A stretch of DNA of 64,000 nucleotides, taken from the NCBI GenBank assembly GCA_963696675.1, contig CAVOLM010000054.1, positions 41,657 to 105,656 on the forward strand. Reading direction: 5' to 3'. How positions within the stretch are numbered: the stretch's first letter is position 1; each line of letters opens with the position of its first letter. A program made the translations under genes and the position numbers. This document shows, in pieces, positions 12,051 to 21,946 of this stretch. The notes beneath the pieces are model-generated. The model worked only from the letters and a program-made list of their open reading frames with translations, was not told the DNA's origin and made no database searches. The stretch comes from DATBVX01 sp963696675. GTDB taxonomy: Bacteria; Pseudomonadota; Gammaproteobacteria; Steroidobacterales; Steroidobacteraceae.

Positions 12051-13382
12051 ATGGCCACCCTGAGCGAAATTCGCGTTCCCGATCTCGGCGGGTTCTCCGA
12101 CGTGAGCGTCATCGACGTGCTGGTCAAGGTCGGCGAGCAGGTCGATGTCGACACGCCGCTGATCACGCTCGAGACCGAAAAGGCGACGATGGACGTGCCT
12201 TCGCCACAGGCGGGACGGATCGCGGCGCTCAAGATCGAGAAGGGTGGCCGCGTTTCGCAGGGGAGCCTGATCGCGCTATTGGAGCCCGCGGCTGAAGCGG
12301 AGAAGCCGGCGGCGGCTGCCCCGGTTACACCTACCAGCGAAGTGGAAGAAACCGTTCGACAGCCGGCGCTTGGCGCGAGGAGCGCTGAGCCAGGAAGGGA
12401 GACGCCTGCAACAGTGCCGTCACCGGCGCCGTCCGCACTCCCGAATGCAGCACCCGTCGCCCTCGCCGACTTCTCGACAGCGTACGCCGGCCCCTCCGTA
12501 CGAAAGTTTGCGCGCGAGCTCGGCGTAGACCTGGCACGGGTGAAAGGTGGTGGCCCCAAGGGTCGCATCACGCACGAGGACGTAAAGGGCTTCGTCAAGC
12601 AGGTACTGACGGACGGTCGCGGAGTGGCAGGCGCGGGCGCGCTGGCGAAGGTTCCGGAAGTGGATTTCGCCAGATTCGGCCCGGTAGAGACTCGCCCGCT
12701 CAACCGTATTCAGCGCATCTCCGGTCCGCGACTGCATGCGAGCTGGATCAATATTCCTCACGTGACACAGTTCGATGTTGCGGACATCACGGAGCTCGAG
12801 GTAGTGCGCGCACAGCTCAAGGGCAAGGCGGTAAAAGAGGGCATCAAGCTCACCCCGCTCGCGTTCGTGGTCAAGGCCTGCGTCAAGGCGTTGCAGGAGT
12901 TTCCGCAGGTGAACTCCTCGCTCGATGCGCGCGGGGAGAACCTGGTCCTGAAAAAGTACCTGCACATCGGCTTTGCCGCCGACACTCCCAATGGGCTGGT
13001 GGTGCCTGTGATCCGCGATGCGGACCGCAAGGATATCTACGAACTCGCGCGGGAAGTGGGCGAGCTGGCTGACCGCGCACGCGATGGCAAGCTGACGCCA
13101 GCGCAAATGCAGGGCGGATGCTTTACGATCTCGAGCCTGGGTTCCATCGGTGGCACTGCGTTCACACCCATCATCAATGCACCCGAGGTGGCCATACTTG
13201 GCGTGTCGCGCTCCAGTTATCAGCCGGTGTATCGCGACGGCAGCTTCGTGCCGCGGCTGATGCTGCCGCTGTCACTCTCCTATGATCACCGCGTGGTCGA
13301 TGGCGCACTCGCGGTGCGCTTCACCACGTTCCTGGCGCGGGTTCTTGCTGAGCCGCGTGGACTCCTCGAGGCGATTCCATGA
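12051..13382 (+). CDS. aceF: Dihydrolipoamide acetyltransferase E2
   Basis: A 443-residue E2 with one N-terminal lipoyl domain (lipoylated Lys44 in ETEKATMDVP), an Ala/Pro-rich linker, a peripheral subunit-binding domain (about 150-185, PSVRKFARELGVDL) and the acetyltransferase domain ending with the catalytic SYDHRVVDG (His413, Asp417). E. coli AceF has three lipoyl domains; the single one here is matched by an additional lipoyl domain on E3. Frame intact; the stop overlaps the lpdA start by 4 nt. Confidence 0.96.
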   Translation: MATLSEIRVPDLGGFSDVSVIDVLVKVGEQVDVDTPLITLETEKATMDVPSPQAGRIAALKIEKGGRVSQGSLIALLEPAAEAEKPAAAAPVTPTSEVEETVRQPALGARSAEPGRETPATVPSPAPSALPNAAPVALADFSTAYAGPSVRKFARELGVDLARVKGGGPKGRITHEDVKGFVKQVLTDGRGVAGAGALAKVPEVDFARFGPVETRPLNRIQRISGPRLHASWINIPHVTQFDVADITELEVVRAQLKGKAVKEGIKLTPLAFVVKACVKALQEFPQVNSSLDARGENLVLKKYLHIGFAADTPNGLVVPVIRDADRKDIYELAREVGELADRARDGKLTPAQMQGGCFTISSLGSIGGTAFTPIINAPEVAILGVSRSSYQPVYRDGSFVPRLMLPLSLSYDHRVVDGALAVRFTTFLARVLAEPRGLLEAIP

Positions 13383-15200
13383 CTCTCGTTGAGCTGCGCG
13401 TGCCCGATCTCGGTGATTTCAAGGACGTCACGGTCGTCGACGTGCTGGCGACGGCGGGACAGCGGGTCGGCGTCGACGATGCGCTCATCACCCTGGAGAC
13501 CGACAAGGCGGCCATGGACGTGCCCGCAACCGTCGCGGGCGTGATCGAGCGGATGCACGTGAGCAAGGGTGACCGGGTCTCGAAGGGCACGCTGATCGCG
13601 ACGGTGCGCACCGTAGAGATCGAGCAGACGACGGTGGTGGCAACGCCTGAAACCGCCGGCGATCGTGAGCAGCCTTATGTCGAGACGGTCACGCTGGCAG
13701 ACCAACCGAAAGCGAGTGGCAGCCGCGGACCGAAGCCTGCTCCGGCGCCCAAGCCAGCCAAGCAGGAAGCGCCCCCGCCAGCGTCTCGAGCCACTGACCG
13801 TGCCTTCGACGTCGTCGTACTGGGCGCCGGCCCGGGCGGCTACACGGCGGCATTCCGCGCCGCTGACCTGGGACTACGCGTCGCGCTGATCGAGCGCTCG
13901 CCGACATTCGGCGGTGTGTGTCTCAACGTGGGCTGCATTCCGTCCAAGGCACTGCTGCATGCGGCCCGCGTCATCGAGGAAGCGCACTCGATGAGTGAGC
14001 ACGGCCTGGGTTTCGGCTCACCGAACATCGATCGCAACAAGCTGCGGGCCTGGAAGGGACAGGTAGTCACGCGCCTCACCAACGGACTTAACGTTCTCGC
14101 GAAACAACGCAAGGTCGAGGTCATCCAGGGACTGGGGCAGTTCGTCGACGCCAACCACATCGAGGTTGCGCAGGGTGCCAAGCGCCGCATGGTGGACTTC
14201 AGGTACTGCATCATTGCGAGCGGCTCGGAGTCAGCGCGGCTGCCCGGGTCTGCCCGACGATCCGCGCATCATGGATTCCACTGCTGCCCTGGAATTGCCG
14301 GAGAAGGTCAAGCGCCTGCTCGTCATCGGCGGCGGAATCATCGGCCTCGAGCTCGCTTGCGTCTACGATGCGTTAGGCGCCAAGGTCACTGTAGTGGAGC
14401 TCACGGACGGACTCATGCCTGGCTGCGATCGCGATCTGGTACGCCCACTCGAGAAACGGATTCGCGGCCGCTACGAGCAGATCCTGCTGGGCACGCGCGT
14501 TGCGGCGATCGAGCCGTTGCGTAACGGCCTGCGTGTCAGCTTCGCGGGTGATAAGGCACCGGAGCCGCACCTGTATGATCGCGTGCTGGTGGCGGTGGGT
14601 CGTGTCCCGAACGGTCGCAACATCGGTGCGGACCGCGCCGGTGTGACCCTTGATGAGCGCGGCTTCGTCCGCGTCGATGCTCAGCAACGCACCAATGTGG
14701 AGAACATCTTCGCGATCGGTGACGTCGTGGGGCCGCCGATGCTTGCTCACAAGGCTTCGCATGAAGGCAAAGTGGCCGCCGAAGTGGCCGCGGGGCAGAA
14801 ACGCCGCTTCGAGGCGCGCGTAATTCCCTCCGTCGCCTACACGGATCCGGAAATCGCCTGGGTCGGCCTCACGGAGATCGAGGCGAAGCAGAAGGGGATC
14901 GAGTGCGGCAAGGGACTGTTTCCCTGGATGGCGAGCGGTCGCTCACTCGCGCTCAATCGTGACGATGGGTTCACGAAGATCCTGTTCGACCAGGAGTCGC
15001 ATCGCGTGCTGGGAGCTGGAATCGTCGGCCCGAATGCAGGGGATCTCATCTCCGAAGTGGCGCTGGCCATCGAAATGGGCTGCGACGCCGCCGATATCGG
15101 TCTCACGATTCACCCGCATCCGACGCTATCGGAAACCGTGGCGTTTGCGGCCGAAGCCTACGAAGGCACGCTCACGGACCTGTACGTGCCGAAGAAGTAG
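13379..15200 (+). CDS. lpdA: Dihydrolipoamide dehydrogenase E3 with N-terminal lipoyl domain (one frameshift)
   Basis: Flavoprotein that reoxidises lipoamide for the pyruvate dehydrogenase complex, about 606 residues. Residues 1-80 are a lipoyl domain (Lys43 in LETDKAAMDVPA), then an Ala/Pro linker, the FAD motif GAGPGG (149-154) and the redox disulfide Cys181/Cys186 in GGVCLNVGCIPSK. The second half carries the NAD motif IGGGIIGLE, the FAD motif NIFAIGDV and the dimer-interface motif IHPHPTLSE. A shift near 14250 joins the halves. Lipoyl-E3 fusions are known from Neisseria and other proteobacteria. Confidence 0.95.
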
Positions 15201-15209
15201 GAGCCCGCG

Positions 15210-15398
15210 ATGGACAAGCGCCTGCTCGATATCCTGGTCTGCCCGGTCACCAAGGCCCCGCTGTTCTACAACGAGGAGACGCAGGAGTTGATCTGCAAGG
15301 CGAGCCGGCTGGCCTATCCGATTCGCGACGGTATTCCCGTGATGCTGGAGGAGGAAGCGCGCCAGCTGCCTTCCGACGATCCTTTGCTGCAACGCTGA
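15210..15398 (+). CDS. Trm112/YcaR family small zinc-ribbon protein
   Basis: A 62-residue Trm112-like protein: LLDILVCPVTKAPLFY, then ICKASRLAYPIRDGIPVML. The second cysteine pair is reduced, as in many bacterial members. In E. coli the homologue ycaR also sits next to kdsB, and here kdsB follows by 3 nt. Role unproven; Trm112 proteins in other organisms activate methyltransferases. Confidence 0.9.
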   Translation: MDKRLLDILVCPVTKAPLFYNEETQELICKASRLAYPIRDGIPVMLEEEARQLPSDDPLLQR

Positions 15399-15401
15399 GC
15401 C

Positions 15402-16159
15402 ATGTTTCGCGTCGTCATTCCCGCGCGGTATGCCTCGACGCGGCTGCCGGGCAAACCGCTACGTTTGATTGCCGGCCGCCCGATGCTTCAGCACGTGTAC
15501 GAACGCGCGGCTGCGCAGCGGCGCCAGCGAAGTCTGGATTGCGACAGATGACACTCGTATCGAGAACGCCTGCCGAGAGTTCGGCGCACGAGTGCTGATG
15601 ACGAGTCCCGCGCATCAGAGCGGCACGGACCGGATCGCGGAAGTTGCGCGGCACCTGGGCTGGCTGGACGATGACATCGTGGTCAACGCCCAGGGGGATG
15701 AACCCCTGGTGCCGCCGGCGATCATTCGGCAGGTCGCGGAACTGCTGGAGCGCTCCTCGTGGGCGGGCATCGCGACGCTGGCAACGCCGATAGGATCCGG
15801 TCGAGGAGTTTCTTGATCCCAACGTGGTCAAAGTCGCAGCCACAGCGCAGGGTCGTGCGTTGTACTTCAGTCGCGCCCCGATTCCCTGGCCGCGCGAAGG
15901 TGCGACGAGCGTGCCAACCAGTCAGACGCGGCACGACTCGGCGCGACGGCATCTCGGGCTGTACGCGTATCGCGTCAAGGTATTGGCAAGGCTCGCGGCG
16001 TTGCCTCCAACACCGCTCGAGCAGATCGAAAAGCTCGAGCAGTTGCGTGCATTGGAAAATGGAGTCGAAATTGTCGTGGCAACCGCCCTTGAGCCGCCAG
16101 GTCGGGGAGTCGATACGGAATCTGACCTTGAAGCTGTTGCGCGGCTGCTGGCGATCTGA
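15402..16159 (+). CDS. kdsB: 3-deoxy-manno-octulosonate cytidylyltransferase (two frameshifts)
   Basis: Activates Kdo as CMP-Kdo for lipopolysaccharide core synthesis. N-terminus MFRVVIPARYASTRLPGKPL is the nucleotide-binding signature; VVNAQGDEPLVPP and ALYFSRAPIPW follow in the other frames, ending DTESDLEAVARLLA. Shifts fall near 15520 (after YERAAAQ) and 15800 (after ATLATPI). The ATG at 15402 immediately follows the Trm112 gene. Repaired length of about 252 residues is normal. Confidence 0.93.
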
Positions 16160-16169
16160 GTGACGAAGC

Positions 16170-16646
16170 ATGACCTCGACGAGAATCCTGTTCGTTTGCC
16201 TGGGCAACATCTGCCGAAGCCCTACCGCGGAAGCCGTACTGCGTGATCTTCTGACCCGCGAGGCGCCCGATCTGAGCGTGGAAATCGACTCCGCGGGCAT
16301 CGGCGACTGGCACATCGGCGAGCCGCCCGACCAGCGTGCCCTGGCGGCGGCGCGCAGGCGTGGCCTGGACATGAGTCGACTGCGGGCAAGGCAGATCGCC
16401 AGCGAGGATTTCGCCCGATTCGATTTCATCCTGGCGATGGATCGCGCCAATCTCTCGGACTTGCGACGACGCGCACCGACGCAGTACCGGGAGCGGGTCC
16501 GCCTGTTCCTGGAGTTTGCGCCCGACGTGGGAATGGACGAAGTCCCGGACCCCTACTACGGCGGAGAAGCGGGCTTCGAGGAAGTTCTCGATCTCGCTGA
16601 GCAGGCCGCACGCGGCCTGCTCAGCTACATTCGCGAGAGAGGATAG
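16170..16646 (+). CDS. Low-molecular-weight protein tyrosine phosphatase
   Basis: A 158-residue LMW-PTP. The phosphate loop CLGNICRS has the catalytic Cys10 and Arg16 (C-x5-R), and the general-acid Asp lies in DEVPDPYYGG. It could act on a tyrosine kinase or on small molecules; no capsule operon is near, so the substrate is open. It is 10 nt after kdsB and probably the last gene of the aceE run. Its stop lies 4 nt from the stop of the convergent rne gene. Confidence 0.93.
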   Translation: MTSTRILFVCLGNICRSPTAEAVLRDLLTREAPDLSVEIDSAGIGDWHIGEPPDQRALAAARRRGLDMSRLRARQIASEDFARFDFILAMDRANLSDLRRRAPTQYRERVRLFLEFAPDVGMDEVPDPYYGGEAGFEEVLDLAEQAARGLLSYIRERG

Positions 16647-16650
16647 CGCT

Positions 16651-19116
16651 TCAGTCGTCGCGTCCCGGACCGTGCGGCAGGCTGTCCGACGGAGAAGACG
16701 TCCACACCACGAATTTCCCTTCCTGATTGGGGCGCGTGGCTTCGCCGCCCGTTGCAGCATGCGAGACGGGTCGTTCCGCAACGTCCCGCGGCGGCGCTGG
16801 AATTTTCGGGAGCGCGGGGCTCGCTGCGCTGGCTTGCCGGCGAGAAGGGCAGCTCCGCGGTTTGACCCGAGTCGCTGCGCGGTGACCGTTCATCGCCATT
16901 CGTGGCGGTGGTGTGCGGGTTCCGTTCGGCCTTGCCCCTGAGCACTCTCACCGTTGGCCGCGCTGGCGGTGCCATCACGATTCTCTGCGCGATCGCGACC
17001 GCCGCGACGCCGCCGGCCTCTGCGGCCGCGACCGCCACGTTCACTGCGCTCAGCACGTTCGCCGCGCTCAGGCCGGTCTTTCTGAGCGGATCGATCCGCG
17101 CGCGGCGCATCGTTTCGAGGCTCGGCTGCAGGGCGCTCGTTGGAGCGGCTGTGATTCAGCAGCTGATGGCGCCGGGGCGGGACCATGCCTCCCGTCGCGC
17201 CTCTGGTGCGTCTCGGAACGGCGGTGTCCACCATCGCTGCGATGAGGACCCTGGGCGCTGCGATGATGTTCGCGACGAGTATCGCGATCGCGCCCGCCAC
17301 GCCGGCCATCCCGATGTCGCTGATCGCGGCGTTCGTCACGATGGTCCCGATGCTGGTCGCGAGGTCGTTGGCGGCGGGGCCGCGGGCGCAGCCGGCCCGG
17401 TGCCAAATAGCCAGCGCCACAGGCGCACGAATATGCCCGGGCGCTGGAGCGTCGGCTCACCAGTCCACGCGCTGGGCGCGTGCGACAGCGCTCACCGGTG
17501 CCGGCGCGGTCGGCAACACGGTGGGAACAGCAGGCGCCTCGGAGGCCGGCTTCTTGTCGCGTGTCAGTGCCGAGTCGGGCAACAGCTCTTCCTGTTCGAC
17601 CATCTGGTAGCTGATGCCGGCATTCTCCGCGAGCTGCGTTTCGTCATCGCGCACGCGGCGGATCGAATAGTTGGGCGTCTGCAGGTTCGGGTTGGGGATC
17701 ACGACCACGTTGACGGCGCTGCGCTCGCTGATCGTGTTGAGCCAGTCGCGCTTCTCGTTCATGAGGTAGGTGGCGACATCGACCGGCACCTGCACGATGA
17801 TGCGGGCGGTGCGGTCCTTGCGCGCCTCTTCACCGATCAGGCGCAGGATGGCGAGCGTGAGCGACTCGACGCTGCGGATCGTTCCCATGCCGGTGCAGCG
17901 CGGGCAGGCGATGTGGGTCGACTCGCCGAGACTCGGGCGCAGTCGCTGCCGCGACATTTCCAGCAGGCCGAAGCGTGACAGCCGTCCGATCTGGATGCGG
18001 GCCTGGTCCTGCTTCACCGCGTCGCGCAGGCGATCCTCGACGTCGCGCTGATTCTTCTGCGACTCCATGTCGATGAAGTCGATGACGATCAGGCCGCCGA
18101 TGTCGCGCAGTCGCAGCTGGCGCGCGATTTCGTCGGCGGCTTCGAGATTGGTGTTGCAGGCCGTGGTTTCGATGTCGCCGCCGCGCGTGGCGCGCGCCGA
18201 GTTGATGTCGATCGACACCAGCGCCTCGGTGTGGTCGATCACGAGGCTGCCGCCGGAGGGCAGCGTCACCTTGTGCGAGTACGCGGATTCGATCTGGCTC
18301 TCGATCTGGAAGCGCGTGAACAGCGGGACCTCGTCCTGGTAGAGCTTGAGCTTGCGCTGATACTCGGGCGGCATGAAGCGCTGCATGTATTCCTGCGCCT
18401 TCTGATAGGCGCCGGGGTCGTCGATCAGGATCTCGCCGATGTCGTCCGAGAGGTAGTCGCGCAGCGCGCGCGTGACGGCATCGCCTTCCTGGTAGATCAG
18501 GAACGGCGCGCGTACGCTCCTTGGCAGCGGCATCGATGAGCTCCCAGGCGCTGCGCAGGTTGTTCAGATCCCACTGCAGCTCCTCGCTCGACCGGCCGAC
18601 ACCGGCGGTGCGCACGATCGCGCCCATGCCGTCGGGGATCTGCAGATCGTCCATCGCCTCGCGCAGCTGGTCGCGGTCCTCGCCCTCGATGCGGCGCGAG
18701 ACGCCGCCGGCGCGCGGATTGTTCGGCATCAGCACCAGGAAGCGGCCGGCGAGGCTGATGAAGGTCGTCAGGGCAGCGCCCTTGTTGCCGCGCTCTTCCT
18801 TCTCGACCTGAACGACGAGCTCCTGGCCTTCCTGGAGCAGCTCCTTGATGTTCATCCGGCCGCCCGGCTGAGCATCGTTGCGGAAGTATTCGCGGGAGAC
18901 TTCCTTCAGCGGCAGAAAGCCGTGGCGCTGCGCGCCGTAATCGACGAACGCGGCTTCGAGGCTCGGCTCGACGCGCGTGATGCGACCCTTGTAGACGTTG
19001 GCTTTTTTCTGTTCCCGGGAGGGAATTTCAATCGACAGGTCGTAGAGTTTCTGGCCGTCCACCAGAGCGACGCGCAACTCTTCTGCCTGAGTTGCATTGA
19101 CAAGCATTCTCTTCAT
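16651..19116 (-). CDS. rne: Ribonuclease E (about five frameshifts)
   Basis: Essential endoribonuclease of the RNA degradosome, about 820 residues. N-terminus MKRMLVNATQAEELRVALVD, S1 domain about residues 35-125, RNase H-like and DNase I-like core, and the zinc-link CPRCTGMG are clear. After the catalytic part, GIFVRLWRWLFGT looks like the membrane-binding amphipathic helix (segment A), followed by an Arg/Glu/Asp-rich disordered tail and the end KFVVWTSSPSDS. Frame changes fall near 18520, 17455, 17340, 17150 and 16905; the tail frame is the least certain. It is divergent from rluC with a long leader. Confidence 0.93.
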
Positions 19117-19500
19117 TGGCCCCTGCTGGAGTGTGATGAGGGGCCCCGGAGCGGGGAGTGGACGATGCCGGTGTGCGGTGCAGGGGTGTTACGTCTTTGG
19201 ACATCATTTAAGACATCATTTAACAGGAACAGCGGCGAGTGCCCTGCACTCGCAAACGCTCATTCAATCCCGCCTGTGCATTTTCTGGCGCCGGCCGGCC
19301 TGACCGGAGGCGCCTGCGGCACGCCTGAACTCTTGGCTGTACGCCGAGCGCCTCTGGCGCTCTGCTCTCAGGACCCACGCGATGGCCCGGCTACCCGGGA
19401 CCAACTAACATGCGGCGCGAAAAGCGCATGGCCTTCGCGCCACTGATTCGGCTCGCGCATCGCAACTTCCGGGGAAGGTGCAGCAGCGAGGTCGGCGCGC
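19117..19500 (-). promoter_or_regulatory. Long 5' leader of rne with hairpin and tandem repeat
   Basis: No gene is supported between the rne start (19116) and rluC (19552). If the promoter at 19501-19529 is right, this is a leader of about 380 nt. It holds a 7-bp hairpin (19346-19362, GAGCGCC, loop TCT) and a 12-bp sequence repeated head to tail (19200-19211 and 19212-19223, GACATCATTTAA on the plus strand). E. coli rne also has a leader of similar size, containing hairpins through which RNase E controls its own mRNA; the same use here is inferred. Confidence 0.5.
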
Positions 19501-19529
19501 ACTATAGCAACGCAGTATCGTCAAATCAA
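19501..19529 (-). promoter_or_regulatory. Predicted sigma-70 promoter of rne
   Basis: On the minus strand TTGATT (19529-19524) and TATAGT (19506-19501) are separated by exactly 17 nt. Transcription would start near 19494. The site lies directly against the rluC translation start, so the two divergent genes share this stretch. Confidence 0.5.
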
Positions 19530-19551
19530 TGTGTTACGAGGGATCAAGCGC

Positions 19552-20566
19552 TTGAGTAACGAGGGCGAAACGCAGTCCCAGACCTCGCGCCCGCAGGTGA
19601 GGCTGGTCGAAATCGCTGCCGACGATGAGGGGCAGCGTATCGACAATTTCCTGCTCCGGGAGCTGAAGTCGGTGCCGCGAAGCCGCGTGTACCGGATCCT
19701 GCGCCGCGGAGAAGTGCGGGTTAATGGCAAACGGGTGAAAGCCCGAGTACCGGCTGGCCGCGGGTGATCAGCTGCGTCTGCCGCCGGTGCGCGTCGATGT
19801 ACAACCGCGGGAACGACGCGTGCCGACCAGCGTGCTCGACACCGTTCGCAACGCGATCGTCCATGAGGATCGGGAGCTGATCGTCATCAACAAGCCGGCC
19901 GGCCTCGCCGTGCACGGCGGCAGCGGCCTGGATTTCGGCGTCATCGAAGCGCTGCGCGCCGACAGGCCCGGACGAGTCACTCGAGCTCGTGCATCGACTG
20001 GATCGCGAGACCAGCGGTTGTCTGCTGGTGGCGAGACGCCGCTCGAGCCTGCGGGCCCTGCACGCGCTGATGCGTGAAGGCCTGGTCGAGAAGCGCTACC
20101 TGGCTCTGGTCGCTGGCCAGTGGCCACATGGCAAGGCTCGTATCGATGCGCCGCTCAAGACGCGCCAGCTGCAGAGCGGTGAGCGCATGGTTCGCGCACA
20201 GCCAGGCGGCAAGGAAGCGCTCAGTGTTTTCGCGCCGGTCGAGTTCTACGGCAGGCGTCGCAACTCTGGTCGAGGTGGACCTCAAGACCGGGCGTACGCA
20301 CCAGATTCGCGTTCACGCACTGCACGCGGGCCATCCGGTGGCCGGTGATGACAAGTATGGTGATCGGCGATTTCAACCAGCAGATGCGCGAGTTGGGCTT
20401 CGAGAGAATGTTCCTGCACGCCATCGCGATCGCATTCACGTGGCCTGGAACGGAGCGGCAGTTCGACGTGAGTGTGCCGCTCGACGCGGAGTTGAAGAGC
20501 GTCCTCGATCGTCTGACTACGGCAGGCGCACGCCCGCGCGCCGCAGGGCGGCGGAGAGCCAGATGA
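19552..20566 (+). CDS. rluC: 23S rRNA pseudouridine synthase RluC (four frameshifts)
   Basis: Modifies uridines of 23S rRNA (955, 2504 and 2580 in E. coli). An S4 domain (about 15-80, GQRIDNFLLRELKSVPRSRVYRILRRGEVRVNG) precedes the RluA-type catalytic domain with HRLDRETSG holding the catalytic Asp, then RYLALVAG and KTGRTHQIRVH. Shifts near 19750, 19975, 20255 and 20350 scatter it over several frames. I place the start at TTG 19552, preceded by GAGGGATC; a GTG at 19531 is the alternative. Next to rne as in E. coli. The last 50 nt overlap the convergent maf gene. Confidence 0.92.
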
Positions 20567-21098
20567 GGGGTAGCCCGATCAGGGCGGTTGGGTCCTGGGA
20601 ATCGATTCGGTCGAAGAGAGTGATTCCGAGCCCTTCGCACTTGAAACCGCCTGCGCAATCGTAGGGACGTTCGAGGTCCACGTAGCGCGAGATTTCTGAT
20701 TCGCTGAGCTCACGAAAGCGCACATTGGTCTCATCGAGGTGCTCTTCGCAGAGGTTCACCCTTCGAACGTACCAGGCAGGCCGCCGTCAGAAACCTCACG
20801 GTTTGCCCGCTCGCGCTCTGCAATTGCGCGATGTTGCGGGCCGCGTTTCCAGGCTTGCCCAGGACCTCGTCCCGACAGACCGCAATCTGGTCGGCGCCGA
20901 TCACGCAGGCGGCGGATGGCGGTGGGCGACGTGAGCAGCCTTTTCGCGCGCCAGGCGCGATACGAGCTGCAAGGCTGTTTCGGTGGGCAAGCGTGACTCA
21001 TCGATATCGGCTGCATCGACCTCGAATGGAATGCGCAGCCGTTCAAGGAGCTCGCGGCGATAGCGGGATGCGGAAGCGAGAACAAGGTCTGCCGGCAT
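20517..21098 (-). CDS. yceF: Maf-like nucleotide pyrophosphatase, YceF type (two frameshifts)
   Basis: About 193 residues. N-terminus MPADLVLASASRYRRELLERL and middle ACVIGADQIAV are Maf signatures; the C-terminus has DETNVRFRELSESEISRYVD, CAGGFKCEGLG and GLPLIWL. The family hydrolyses non-canonical nucleotides; YceF in E. coli acts on m7GTP. The position between rluC and yceD-rpmF matches E. coli yceF, which is the basis for the symbol. Shifts lie near 20905 and 20760. Confidence 0.9.
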
Positions 21099-21165
21099 CA
21101 GTTTAATTCTGCAAAAACAACGATTTGCGCGTAAGATTGTTTTGACAGGGGAGGACCTCATCACT

Positions 21166-21679
21166 ATGATACCGCGCCCATGTCGCCGGACCCGGGGCAA
21201 CAACAGCACGAGGTCGCAGCGCTCGCCGCAGACGAATGCGGTCCTCGAAACGGAGATAGCGCTGGCGGACCTGGAGCGCATCCGCCCACTCCTCAGGCGC
21301 GATGCGGGAATGGCTCGCGGGCAATTTCGTTTCCATCGCGAGAGCGCACTTGCAGTCGCCGAAGGGCATGTGAGTGCGATGCTGACGCTGACCTGCCAGC
21401 GTTGCCTGGAAGAGATGACCTGGCCGGTCGACACCGATAGTCGACTGGCCTTTGTGGCGAACGCGCGCCAGCGCAGAAGTGGCTGGCTCGCGGGAACCCG
21501 TGATCGCGTTGGACGGGCAGGTGTCGTTGGCGACATTGATCGAAGAGGAATTGCTGCTCGCGCTGCCATTGGCGCCGATGCATCGTGACGCGGGCGATTG
21601 CCGTGCGCGTCCCGAACCGCAAGCGGACCAACCGCGGCACAAGCCGTTCGCGGGGCTGCGCGACCTGATGAAGGATTGA
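21166..21679 (+). CDS. yceD: YceD / DUF177 family, 23S rRNA accumulation protein (one frameshift)
   Basis: About 171 residues. The DUF177 core is visible: LADLERIRPLLRRD, GHVSAMLTLTCQRCLEEMTWPVDTDSRLAFV with its Cys-x2-Cys, then VIALDGQVSLATLIEEELLLALPLAPMH in the next frame after a shift near 21475. The tail KPFAGLRDLMKD is typical. The N-terminal 30 residues are atypical and may hide another shift. I chose ATG 21166 because AGGGGAGGA lies at a suitable distance. It precedes rpmF as in most gammaproteobacteria. Confidence 0.85.
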
Positions 21680-21697
21680 ATTGACTGGAGACTCGAA

Positions 21698-21889
21698 ATG
21701 GCGGTTCAGAAAAGCAGAAAGACTCCCTCGAAGCGCGGTATGCATCGTTCACACGACGCACTGCGCGGTCCGGCACTGTCGGTAGACCCGCAGTCGGGCG
21801 AAACCCACCTGCGTCATCGCATCACTCCTGACGGCTACTACCGGGGCCGCAAGGTCATCGACGTCCCGGGCGATCAGGAAAAGACCTGA
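21698..21889 (+). CDS. rpmF: 50S ribosomal protein L32
   Basis: A 63-residue protein starting MAVQKSRKTPSKRGMHRSHD, the standard L32 N-terminus, followed by HLRHRITPDGYYRGRKVI. It lacks the zinc-binding cysteines of some L32 forms, as in E. coli. Intact, with yceD 18 nt upstream and plsX downstream. Confidence 0.97.
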   Translation: MAVQKSRKTPSKRGMHRSHDALRGPALSVDPQSGETHLRHRITPDGYYRGRKVIDVPGDQEKT

Positions 21890-21946
21890 TCGCCGCGGCC
21901 ATGCCGCAGCATCTGTCCCGATCACCGTAATCGGCCCGCGCGGCGC

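Noticed and set aside
16890..17420. A separate 176-residue gene with Ala/Ile-rich start and Arg-rich tail
   Set aside because: It is the disordered C-terminal region of RNase E read partly in the wrong frame; the Arg/Glu-rich half belongs to rne.
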